Below are positions 54,136 to 61,833 of a stretch of 61,833 bases of DNA, one piece after another. The notes below the pieces were generated by a model that saw only the letters and a program-made list of their open reading frames with translations, had not been told where the DNA came from and made no database searches. Source of the stretch: Cytophaga aurantiaca DSM 3654 (GTDB lineage Bacteria; Bacteroidota; Bacteroidia; Cytophagales; Cytophagaceae); the NCBI RefSeq assembly GCF_000379725.1, contig NZ_KB903634.1, positions 1-61,833 on the forward strand. The letters are read 5' to 3'. Each line of letters begins with the position of its first letter. Positions within the stretch are counted from its first letter, which is position 1. Position numbers and translations under genes: made by a program.

Positions 54136-56973
54136 TTAAAGCTCCAATGCCAAAAATTTAGCTGTATGGCTAATTTTGTTATGTATGATTTCTTCTGGTG
54201 TTCCAGTACATAAGATCATACCACCCTTTTCTCCACCTTCCGGACCTAGATCAATTACATGGTCTGATACTTTTATGACATCCAAATTGTGTTCGATTAC
54301 TAATACTGTATTTCCTTTATCTACTAATTTATTCAACACATACAATAAATGCTGAATATCCTGAAAATGAAGGCCGGTAGTTGGTTCATCTAAAATATAC
54401 AAGGTATTACCTGTATCTCTTTTAGATAATTCAGTAGCTAGCTTTACACGCTGTGCCTCACCACCACTTAATGTTGGTGCGTGCTGCCCAAGTGTTATGT
54501 ATCCTAAACCTACTTCTTGTAACGTTTCAATTTTGCGTAAAATACGAGGTTGATTGTCGAAAAACTCTACAGCTTGATCTACCGTCATGTTTAACACATC
54601 CGATATAGACTTACCTTTAAATCTCACTTCCAGTGTTTCTCTATTATAACGATTGCCTTTACATGTCTCACAAGGTACATATACATCTGGCAGGAAATCC
54701 ATTTCGATCAATTTCATCCCCCCACCCTCACAGGCTTCGCAGCGTCCACCTTTGACATTAAATGAAAAACGCCCCGCTTTATATCCGCGAATCTTCGCTT
54801 CCGGCAATAATGCATATAGATTTCGAATCTCACCAAACACTTCTGTATACGTTGCCGGGTTTGAACGAGGTGTTCGACCGATAGGTGATTGATCAACTTC
54901 TATAACCTTATCAATGTGTTCTAAGCCTTCAACAGATTTATATGGCAATGCGTCTCTTCTTGAATTGAAAAAGTGTTTGTTTAATATAGGGAATAATGTA
55001 TCATGCACCAATGTTGACTTACCACTGCCTGATACTCCGGTAATAGAAATCATTTTGCCCAATGGCAAAGTAAGTGTTACGTTTTTAAGATTGTTTCCTG
55101 ACGCATTTTTCAACGTAAGCATTTTGCCATTACCTTCTCTTCTTTTTTCAGGAATTGCGATTGAGGTTTTCCCGGATAGATAATTTGAAGTAATGCCCGG
55201 CAATTTTAAAAACTCTTCCGGCGTACCTTGAGCTACCACATTGCCTCCATGCCTGCCTGCACCTGGCCCAATGTCGACGATGTAGTCAGAGTGAAGCATC
55301 ATATCTTTGTCATGCTCAACAACCAACACCGTATTGCCTATATCTCTAAGATTTTTCAGTGCGTCAATTAATTTAACATTGTCACGCTGATGCAGTCCAA
55401 TACTTGGTTCATCAAGTATGTATAAAACTCCTACAAGTTGAGTTCCAATCTGCGTTGCAAGCCTGATACGCTGTGCTTCTCCGCCTGAAAGTGTTCTAAG
55501 CGTTCTGTCTAACGTCAGATAATCCAACCCTACATCCAACAGGAAGCCCAATCTTTTTCTGATTTCTTTTAAAATTTCACTCGCAATCTGTAATTGCCGT
55601 TTATCTAATCTACTTTCTAAATCTTTCATCCAATTGGATAAACCGACGATGTTCATAGATGCTAATTCGAAAATGTTTTTATTGTCGATTTTAAAATGCA
55701 AGGATTCTTTTTTTAATCGAGCCCCATTACATTCCGGACATTTCGTGATAGTCACGTAGTCATTTAGCCACTTTTGCGTTTTTTCTGAACCTTCTTCTTG
55801 TTGGGATTTTAAAAAATTCAACACCCCATCAAATTTAAAATCTGATTCAGTCGTATTTTCATCTGTTTCTGTTCCGTACAATAGCACTTTCAAGGCATCT
55901 GCAGGTATGGACTTTACAGGAGTAGTTAAACTTGCTTTATTCTTTTTTAGAATAACCTCCAATTGTCTGAATATCCATATATCTCTATACTCCCCTAATG
56001 GTAATATTGCTCCACGGCTTACACTTAAAGATTTATCCGGAATTATGGTATCTTCTGTAATCTCCTCAATTACGCCAAGACCTTTACAGCAAGGGCATGA
56101 GCCGTAGGGTGAGTTAAATGAAAAAATATTGGGTGCAGGTTCATCATACGCAATACCTGACTCAGGATCCATCAAGAATTTTGAGAAGAATTGAGCCGGA
56201 CCGTCTTTGCCTTTCAAGTGTGGCACTAGCATCATAATTCCTTTTCCTTGATCCAGTGCTGCCTTAACGGATTGCGCTACACGATACCTATCTGCGGGAT
56301 CGACTTCAATTCTATCTATAACAATTTCAATGTCATGAATCTTATATCTATCGACTTGAAGCTTTGCGGTTATTTCTACTATCTCTCCATCAATACGCAC
56401 TTTGGTATAACCCATTTTGCGTATCTGCTGAAACAATTCTCGATAGTGTCCTTTACGTCCTTTTATAACCGGAGCAAGAAGAGTGATCTTCTTTGATGCA
56501 TAGTTTTCAAAAATAAAATCAATGATCTGATCCTCTGATTGACGAATCATTCTCTTTCCTGTTACATACGAATATGCTTCTCCAGCCCTCGCATATAACA
56601 AACGTAAAAAATCATATATCTCTGTAACGGTACCTACTGTAGAGCGAGGATTTTTAGATGTTGTTTTTTGCTCGATAGAAATAACCGGGCTCAATCCATT
56701 TATTTTATCTACATCAGGACGTTCCATATTTCCTATAAACGAACGTGCATAAGCAGAGAAGCTTTCCATATATCTGCGCTGCCCTTCTGCATATATCGTA
56801 TCGAAAGCCAACGATGATTTTCCACTTCCACTTATACCTGTAATTACTACAAGTTTATTTCTGGGAATAACTAGATCAACGTTTTTTAGATTATGTTCTC
56901 GGGCGCCAAAAACCTCAATTGTTTCGTGCCCTGTGGTATCAATTATAGAAGATGTATTTGTATTGTTTTTCAA
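54136..56973 (-). CDS. uvrA: Excinuclease ABC subunit A
   Basis: A 945-residue ABC-type ATPase that finds DNA damage. The first Walker A is GISGSGKSS (near residue 50) and the second GVSGSGKST. There are two ABC signatures ([12 protein letters not shown] and [12 protein letters not shown]) and zinc clusters at CPCCKGLG and [10 protein letters not shown] with CETCKG. Full length with all domains. It stands alone, with the peptidoglycan lytic enzyme upstream. Confidence 0.97.
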   Translation of the reverse strand: MKNNTNTSSIIDTTGHETIEVFGAREHNLKNVDLVIPRNKLVVITGISGSGKSSLAFDTIYAEGQRRYMESFSAYARSFIGNMERPDVDKINGLSPVISIEQKTTSKNPRSTVGTVTEIYDFLRLLYARAGEAYSYVTGKRMIRQSEDQIIDFIFENYASKKITLLAPVIKGRKGHYRELFQQIRKMGYTKVRIDGEIVEITAKLQVDRYKIHDIEIVIDRIEVDPADRYRVAQSVKAALDQGKGIMMLVPHLKGKDGPAQFFSKFLMDPESGIAYDEPAPNIFSFNSPYGSCPCCKGLGVIEEITEDTIIPDKSLSVSRGAILPLGEYRDIWIFRQLEVILKKNKASLTTPVKSIPADALKVLLYGTETDENTTESDFKFDGVLNFLKSQQEEGSEKTQKWLNDYVTITKCPECNGARLKKESLHFKIDNKNIFELASMNIVGLSNWMKDLESRLDKRQLQIASEILKEIRKRLGFLLDVGLDYLTLDRTLRTLSGGEAQRIRLATQIGTQLVGVLYILDEPSIGLHQRDNVKLIDALKNLRDIGNTVLVVEHDKDMMLHSDYIVDIGPGAGRHGGNVVAQGTPEEFLKLPGITSNYLSGKTSIAIPEKRREGNGKMLTLKNASGNNLKNVTLTLPLGKMISITGVSGSGKSTLVHDTLFPILNKHFFNSRRDALPYKSVEGLEHIDKVIEVDQSPIGRTPRSNPATYTEVFGEIRNLYALLPEAKIRGYKAGRFSFNVKGGRCEACEGGGMKLIEMDFLPDVYVPCETCKGNRYNRETLEVRFKGKSISDVLNMTVDQAVEFFDNQPRILRKIETLQEVGLGYITLGQHAPTLSGGEAQRVKLATELSKRDTGNTLYILDEPTTGLHFQDIQHLLYVLNKLVDKGNTVLVIEHNLDVIKVSDHVIDLGPEGGEKGGMILCTGTPEEIIHNKISHTAKFLALEL

Positions 56974-57055
56974 TGGAGTCAGGCAGGTCTATATACAACA
57001 TCTAATTTGCACAGACGTTTCCTTAAAAGCAAAAACTTTGCTGGTTGAATGCCAT

Positions 57056-57994
57056 TTATTTAGAAGATATGGTTGTGAGGGAGTCTTTTTTTATACTCTT
57101 AGGTAAAGGAAGCTCTATAGTGTAAGAAGCTCCGGGAGTTTTAATCGTTAGCGTTTTCTTTAAAAGCCAGGGATTATAAAGATTTAAAACGAATAAATTT
57201 GTTCCATTAGATCTGGCAAATGCTTCTAGATCATTAATTGTATTAGTAACCTTAATGATGCGTACAGGTTCCCGTTTCCAGTTATAAAGCTTCACACCAT
57301 ACTTCGAGGGATGTTCAACCAAATCTTTTACTGCTAGCAATTTATATAAATACCTTGCAGTCTCACTATTTAATTCTAAATCATAATACTCCTCTTTGCC
57401 TTGTTTTTGCAATGCCCGCTGAATACCTCCCATTCCTCTATTGTATGCAGCAGCTGTCATTGTCCAGCTGCCAAATTGTTTGTGTGCTTGTTTGAAAAAT
57501 TTACACGCTGCATGTGTTGATTTTATTGGATCTGATCGTTGATCAACTTCTTCATTAACCTCCAAACCCAATTCTCTTGCTGTTGCTTCTTTCAATTGCC
57601 AATAGCCTACTGCATCTTTAGAAGAAACAACATTTTTAAAATTGCTTTCAACCATCGCCACGTATTTGAAATCGGTAGGTATTTTATATTGAATTAAAAT
57701 TTTTTCAATAACTGGCAGCCATATCATTGCATCTTTTAATAACAATGTTGTACTCTTATTTTTCTGGGTGTTATTTTTTAATTCTTTATAAAATGCATTG
57801 TATGCTTCCTTACTTTTAAAATGTACGGTTTCATTCGCAAAAATATTATTGAGCGGAATTTTATCGTTGAATGTTTGATGTCTGTACTCTTTATGCAATA
57901 CGAAGTACTTATCTTTTTGTATCGTAGTGAACAATACAAAAAGTAATAAAAGGGTTATGGTAGAAAAAAACAGTATTCTAAAACGCTTTTTCAC
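57056..57994 (-). CDS. Lytic transglycosylase (SLT domain)
   Basis: A 312-residue exported or membrane-anchored enzyme. A short N-terminal hydrophobic helix (about 6-23) precedes the SLT domain with the catalytic glutamate in AMVESNFKN, then [17 protein letters not shown] and [16 protein letters not shown]. It cleaves the glycan chain of peptidoglycan with 1,6-anhydro ends. It lies between the oxidoreductase gene and uvrA with no obvious partner. Confidence 0.9.
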   Translation of the reverse strand: MKKRFRILFFSTITLLLLFVLFTTIQKDKYFVLHKEYRHQTFNDKIPLNNIFANETVHFKSKEAYNAFYKELKNNTQKNKSTTLLLKDAMIWLPVIEKILIQYKIPTDFKYVAMVESNFKNVVSSKDAVGYWQLKEATARELGLEVNEEVDQRSDPIKSTHAACKFFKQAHKQFGSWTMTAAAYNRGMGGIQRALQKQGKEEYYDLELNSETARYLYKLLAVKDLVEHPSKYGVKLYNWKREPVRIIKVTNTINDLEAFARSNGTNLFVLNLYNPWLLKKTLTIKTPGASYTIELPLPKSIKKDSLTTISSK

Positions 57995-58057
57995 TTCTTT
58001 GAAATTACAGTAGTAATTAAAATACGAATTATTAGAATGTATGTTGTGTTAGAAAAT

Positions 58058-58960
58058 CTATTTTTTTGCCAAATCATCCAATGCGCTTCCAAGTGTCGGG
58101 AATGAAAACTCAAATCCACTAGCTTCTATTTTAGAAGAAGATACCGGAATGCCCTGTATTACAGAAGCTGCCTTTTGCTTGCCAAGCAATATTTCTAATG
58201 CTATTGATGGTACATTGGGCATTAGGATTGGCTTATTTATTTTTTTTGCTGCTGCTAATGTGAATTCCTTATTTGAAACAGGATTTGGAGCAACCACATT
58301 GTATGCACCTGTCATAGTATCATCTTCTATGCTTTTTAAAATAATTCTGCATACATCCAGTATATGAATCCATGAGATTATTTGCTTGCCAGATGCCAAC
58401 GGTGAGCCTACGAAATACTTTATGGGCATCATCATGGTTGGATATGCGCCACCTTCTTTGGCTAAAACAATTCCTATCCTAAGCTGAATTGTCCTGCCTA
58501 TATCTTTAAACTTACTCGTAGTGTGCTCCCATTTTTTAGTAACATCTGCTAAAAAATCATTGCCTAAGATTGCATCTTCACCTAATGGAGAGGTATTGTA
58601 TGAATTGCCATATATTCCAATTGCCGATGCACAAATAAACGCTTTTATTGATATGAACTCAGCAGCCTTTCTAACCAGAAGTTCTGTTGCTTTTATTCTG
58701 CTATCTGCTATTTCTTTTTTGAATTCTGAAGACCATCTCTTTTCAAATACTCCGGCTCCAGCCAAATGCACAACATAAGTAACGTCCTCGAATGCTTTTG
58801 CATCTATGTAATCATTTTTATAATCCCATTTGTAGCATGTAATTCCTTTTTTTACTCCCGAATTACGGCTAAGCCATACAACCTCATAGCCTGCATTTAT
58901 AAGTAATTTGGTAAGTTCTGACCCTACAAGGCCACTTCCTCCTGTAATTAATACTTTCAT
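58058..58960 (-). CDS. TIGR01777-type NAD-dependent epimerase-like protein
   Basis: About 300 residues from the ATG at 58960. The dinucleotide motif TGGSGLVG starts at residue 6, followed by ASAIGIYG, a C-terminal GAYNVVAPNPVSNKEF block and the family's terminal DUF1731-like helix. This SDR subgroup includes cell-division inhibitor SulA-like proteins; its substrate is unknown. A longer frame from 59017 would add an unconserved 19-residue N-terminus. Confidence 0.85.
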   Translation of the reverse strand: MKVLITGGSGLVGSELTKLLINAGYEVVWLSRNSGVKKGITCYKWDYKNDYIDAKAFEDVTYVVHLAGAGVFEKRWSSEFKKEIADSRIKATELLVRKAAEFISIKAFICASAIGIYGNSYNTSPLGEDAILGNDFLADVTKKWEHTTSKFKDIGRTIQLRIGIVLAKEGGAYPTMMMPIKYFVGSPLASGKQIISWIHILDVCRIILKSIEDDTMTGAYNVVAPNPVSNKEFTLAAAKKINKPILMPNVPSIALEILLGKQKAASVIQGIPVSSSKIEASGFEFSFPTLGSALDDLAKK

Positions 58961-59068
58961 TAGATATAAAATTGAAGATTTGTATATTGCATTTTGAATA
59001 AAGAATCTATTAAACACAACAAAAGCATGTCAAAGTAAGTTTAAGATCCTTATAACTACGATTAATAT

Positions 59069-59950
59069 ATGAAATTACTTATTACATTACTCATTTGTCT
59101 GAATTTAACTTTTTTAGTTACCGCACAAACGAAAAAGGAAATTGCAGTCATGTCGGGGCATTCAGAGATTCAACAGGTTGATCGCAAAGGGATGCAGGTT
59201 TTAATAGAACTGGATGAGAAATTTGTTTCTAAAAATTGGGCTCAAAAATTAAAAGAGTTTGGTAAGGTTGAAACAGATAAGGGTAATTTTATTTTACATG
59301 GAGCATCCATTCCGGACATTTCTACTGCATGTACTATTTACTCTAATGTTGTTAGTACTTCTAAAGGAGTGTTTGTGTTTTGGGCAATTGATCTTGGGTC
59401 TGAATATATTATTGAAGGGCACTCCAAATACGATGCTGCCAAAAAGAAGCTTCGCGATTATGCTGCGGGTATATATATTGCTGATGTAAATGTTCAAATA
59501 GCTGCTGCTGAATCTGCACTAAATTCAAGTGTAAAAAACCAAGAGAAGCTCGTTAAGTTAAGTGAGACATTGAAAAGCGATACTCAAAAAAATGCCAAAG
59601 AAAAAACAGAGCTTGAGAGAAAGATTGATGAGAATAGCAAAGAGCTAAAAGTACTGGAGTCTGAAGAATTGCGTGTTGAAGGCCGTTTGAAAGATGTGAA
59701 AGCTACAGAGAATCATGAAGAGCAACAGAAACTACTAAAAGAAAGCTTGTCGATTACGAATAACATAGAAAAGAATAAACAACAAAAAGTATCTCTTGAA
59801 AATAAATTAAAAGAAAACGAAAAAGACCGTTTGCAATTGATTGAAGATACCAAAACCAACGCTTCCAACATTGCAGCATCTAATGAAGAAGTTGCTAAAA
59901 TGGCAAAGGCTGTTGAGGTTGTTAAAGAAAAGCTTAAGATATATCAATAG
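59069..59950 (+). CDS. Exported coiled-coil protein, function unknown
   Basis: A 293-residue protein with a signal peptide (about 1-20, FLVTAQ), a short compact domain (about 25-150) and a long coiled coil from about residue 160 to the end, rich in Glu, Lys and Asn. It is flanked by diverging and converging minus-strand genes and ends at a very strong terminator. I do not recognise a family. The coiled coil suggests a structural or oligomer-forming envelope role. Confidence 0.8.
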   Translation: MKLLITLLICLNLTFLVTAQTKKEIAVMSGHSEIQQVDRKGMQVLIELDEKFVSKNWAQKLKEFGKVETDKGNFILHGASIPDISTACTIYSNVVSTSKGVFVFWAIDLGSEYIIEGHSKYDAAKKKLRDYAAGIYIADVNVQIAAAESALNSSVKNQEKLVKLSETLKSDTQKNAKEKTELERKIDENSKELKVLESEELRVEGRLKDVKATENHEEQQKLLKESLSITNNIEKNKQQKVSLENKLKENEKDRLQLIEDTKTNASNIAASNEEVAKMAKAVEVVKEKLKIYQ

Positions 59951-59971
59951 CTTTATTTAAGATTTTGATAT

Positions 59972-60018
59972 AAATGGAAAGAGGTTTTATTCTTATAGAA
60001 TAAAACCTCTTTCCATTT
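59972..60018. terminator. Strong bidirectional terminator
   Basis: A perfect 21-bp stem (59972-59992 with 59998-60018) with a 5-base loop lies between the coiled-coil gene and the convergent MoxR gene. A/T stretches on both outer arms let it work on either strand. Confidence 0.92.
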
Positions 60019-60032
60019 TACAGTAATTCGTA

Positions 60033-61025
60033 TTAAGCTTTGGTAATGTTTACTTTTCGCAAAATTGTTTCTATGATCTGGCGTGTTGTAATTCCTTCCG
60101 CTTCTGCTTCGTAGTTCAAGATAATTCTATGATTTAAGATATCATAAGCTACTTCCTTGATATCTTCCGGTAATACATAATCTCTATTATTGAAGAATGC
60201 CATTGCCTTCGCTACACGGTTCAAATTGATTGCAGCTCTTGTTGACGCACCATAGAGAATATAAGAAGCTTCTGTATCCAATCCATAATCTTTAGGGAAT
60301 CGGGTTGCAAAAACAAGTTCAATAATATATTTTTCTAAAGACTCTGAAATTGTTACTTTATTAATTTCATTTCGAATTGCCAATACATCTTCCTTCGAAA
60401 CAATTTTCTTTACTTCATAATCAAAATTCATATTAGATACTCTGCGCATTACTTCTAGTTCTGAATCTTTATCTAAATAGGTTAAATGAATTTTCATCAT
60501 AAAACGATCTACTTGCGCTTCCGGTAATGGATATGTCCCCTCCTGTTCAACTGGATTCTGTGTTGCTAGTACCAGAAACGGGCTATCTAATGGATACGTT
60601 GTATCACCGATGGTTACTTGCTTCTCTTGCATACATTCCAGTAAAGCAGATTGCACTTTAGCCGGTGAGCGGTTTACTTCATCTGCTAAAATAAAATTAG
60701 AGAATACTGGCCCTTTTTTAACTTCGAAATTACCTTTGTGCTGATTGTAAATCATTGTTCCAATCAGGTCAGATGGTAACAAATCGGGGGTAAACTGGAT
60801 TCGTTTAAAGTCCAAATCCATAGTTTTTGCAAGCGTATTTACGCTTAATGTTTTTGCCAATCCAGGGACCCCCTCAAGCAATATATGCCCTCCTGTGCAA
60901 ATACCTACAAGTAATCTGTTGATCATGTATTTCTGTCCAACGACAACCTTGCCTACTTCATCAATGACTTCCTTGATCTTGCTTCTATAATAAATAGATT
61001 TTTCTTCTGCCGAATTGAATTGCAT
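60033..61025 (-). CDS. MoxR-family AAA+ ATPase (second copy)
   Basis: A 330-residue AAA+ ATPase. Walker A is EGVPGLAKT, Walker B is ILADEVNR, and ATQNPVEQEGTYPLPEAQVDRF and a GASTRAAINL sensor block are intact. It is a paralogue of the protein at 22930-23895. Here too no DUF58 or vWA/Bat gene follows, and the next gene downstream lies on the other strand. It lies 15 bp after the DUF486 gene. Confidence 0.92.
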   Translation of the reverse strand: MQFNSAEEKSIYYRSKIKEVIDEVGKVVVGQKYMINRLLVGICTGGHILLEGVPGLAKTLSVNTLAKTMDLDFKRIQFTPDLLPSDLIGTMIYNQHKGNFEVKKGPVFSNFILADEVNRSPAKVQSALLECMQEKQVTIGDTTYPLDSPFLVLATQNPVEQEGTYPLPEAQVDRFMMKIHLTYLDKDSELEVMRRVSNMNFDYEVKKIVSKEDVLAIRNEINKVTISESLEKYIIELVFATRFPKDYGLDTEASYILYGASTRAAINLNRVAKAMAFFNNRDYVLPEDIKEVAYDILNHRIILNYEAEAEGITTRQIIETILRKVNITKA

Positions 61026-61040
61026 AATATATTCTAGTGA

Positions 61041-61415
61041 CTACCATTTTTTAAATACAAAGAATACCGCTAATGCCATGCATACCATAGCTGCAATATA
61101 ATTCCATTGTAAGCGCTCTGTTTTAAAAACAACCACCGCAAATAGAGTAAAAACTGTAAGAGAAACAACTTCCTGTATAATTTTCAATTGAAATAAATTG
61201 AAGGGTCCGCCATTTCCTTCGAAACCAATTCTATTGGCAGGAACTTGAAATACATATTCGAAGAAAGCTATCCCCCAGCTTAATAATATAGCTCCTATCA
61301 GGCCCCACTTAGTCGCCCAGCTATCATTTCCTGCCTGTTGTAAGTGTCCATACCATGCGTACGTCATAAAAGCATTTGAGATGATTAATAGAAGGACTGT
61401 CCAGATTGAAGTCAT
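61041..61415 (-). CDS. DUF486/DMT-type small membrane protein
   Basis: A 124-residue protein with four hydrophobic helices that fill almost all of it; YGHL, WGIAFFEYVFQVPANRIG and FNLFQLKIIQEVVSL are typical of the DUF486 (DMT superfamily) proteins. Transport function is possible but unproven. It is probably co-transcribed with the following moxR gene. Confidence 0.85.
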   Translation of the reverse strand: MTSIWTVLLLIISNAFMTYAWYGHLQQAGNDSWATKWGLIGAILLSWGIAFFEYVFQVPANRIGFEGNGGPFNLFQLKIIQEVVSLTVFTLFAVVVFKTERLQWNYIAAMVCMALAVFFVFKKW

Positions 61416-61518
61416 ATTTGATTTGAAATGTGAACTTGCAAACTATGAAATATAATTCATTCTGCCAATGCCATATGAATTATTAGCTCTGTGTACAGTT
61501 TGTAAAATACTCTAAAAT

Positions 61519-61554
61519 GAAAAACCCCATCACTGTAGAGTGAAGGGGTTTTAA
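61519..61554 (-). terminator. Terminator of rRNA operon
   Basis: A hairpin with stem CCCC-A-TCAC against GTGA-A-GGGG (one A-A mismatch) lies 8-10 bases after the end of 5S rRNA on the minus strand, extended by A/T pairs and followed by a U run. It is the expected end of the rRNA transcript. Confidence 0.8.
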
Positions 61555-61561
61555 TAATAAG

Positions 61562-61672
61562 TTGGCGGCGACCTACTCTCCCACATTTGACTGCAGTACC
61601 ATTGGCGCTGTTGGGCTTAACTTCTCTGTTCGAAATGGGAAGAGGTGAACACCAACGCTATAACCACCATTA
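61562..61672 (-). rRNA. 5S ribosomal RNA
   Basis: Minus-strand 5S rRNA of about 111 bases. It contains the conserved segment with CGAACAGAGAAGUUAAGCC, and the two ends (UAAUGGUGGU near 61672, and GUCGCCGCC near 61562) can pair as helix I. It follows 23S rRNA by about 90 bp. Confidence 0.95.
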
Positions 61673-61764
61673 AGGATGTTGTCTGTAACTGTCAAGTTCC
61701 GTTGGAACTCCGCTGCAAACGATAATAGTTTGACCTAATGATTAGTGGTATATCAAAGTACTCT

Positions 61765-61833
61765 TGCAAAGAAAATTATCGGGTTATTAGTACTGCTCAG
61801 CTATGCCATTTCTGACTTTACACTTGCAGCCTA
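61765..61833 (-). rRNA. 23S ribosomal RNA, 3' end (partial)
   Basis: The last bases of the window, read on the minus strand, carry the 3' end of 23S rRNA: the helix 101 region near GAGCAGUACUAAUAACCCG lies upstream of the 5S gene. The gene continues past the right edge. The exact 3' end (near 61765) is estimated from the end of the conserved core. Confidence 0.85.

Noticed and set aside
54136-56973. Possible SOS regulation of uvrA
   Set aside because: I saw no convincing LexA-type palindrome in the 80 bp before the start codon, so no operator is claimed.

Overview
The window looks like a chromosomal segment of a gliding, cytophaga-like member of the Bacteroidota (Cytophagales). It carries the type IX secretion/gliding genes porP-gldK-gldL-gldM-gldN and sprE (porW), DUF4271, DUF2490 and DUF2461 proteins, a TonB-dependent receptor with an N-terminal carboxypeptidase-like domain, AT-rich intergenic DNA, and promoters of the Bacteroidota type (TTTG, about 18-20 bp, TAnnTTTG). 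Content and gene order fit Cytophaga hutchinsonii or a close relative; this is an inference, not a database match. No phage, insertion sequence, plasmid or CRISPR array is visible. Protein-coding genes fill almost all of the window.

Layout. 1-301: a 135-bp tandem repeat on the minus strand, in which each unit is a tRNA-like gene followed by its own terminator. Only the copy at 224-301 is an intact tRNA-Val(UAC); the others are degenerate. 463-9172: an AsmA-like protein with a non-ATG start, ilvA, a small membrane protein, a YeeZ-like oxidoreductase, DUF2461, ribD, prmC and a glycosyltransferase. 9198-14515: a probable small regulon of TauE/SafE permease, DUF2490 protein, TonB-dependent receptor and an Rrf2 regulator. 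Two of its promoters carry the same palindrome at the same place next to the -7 element. 14673-19013: guaB, then a partner-switching module (PP2C phosphatase, STAS antagonist, HATPase kinase). 19126-25390: two parvulin chaperones, a MoxR ATPase, a CYTH enzyme and an OmpA-like protein.

25505-33216 (minus): the F-type ATP synthase operon (AtpZ-like, a second small membrane protein, atpB-E-F-H-A-G, no beta or epsilon). Beyond a 40-bp perfect palindrome come a UbiA-like membrane protein and an RsmB-like methyltransferase. 33334-39833 (plus): sprE, a class A penicillin-binding protein and uvrC. 39940-45613 (minus): gldN, gldM, gldL, gldK and porP, the type IX secretion core. 45751-50547 (minus): hemD, a DUF4271 protein, a WecA/TagO-type phosphosugar transferase and an Omp85-like protein. 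50562-53774 (plus): hemW, a TerB-like protein and an M1 peptidase. 54136-58960 (minus): uvrA, a lytic transglycosylase and a TIGR01777-type oxidoreductase. 59069-61415: an exported coiled-coil protein, a second MoxR ATPase and a DUF486 protein. The window closes with the 3' part of an rRNA operon read on the minus strand (end of 23S, then 5S and a terminator).

The strongest unexplained signals are the shared operator-promoter architecture of the Rrf2 neighbourhood, the tRNA-terminator tandem repeat with a swapped anticodon arm, the predicted leaderless starts of sprE and the ATP synthase operon, and the perfect palindrome after atpG. I did not find one wholly unknown multi-gene system. The Rrf2/TonB receptor/DUF2490/TauE group is the best candidate for an undescribed functional unit.
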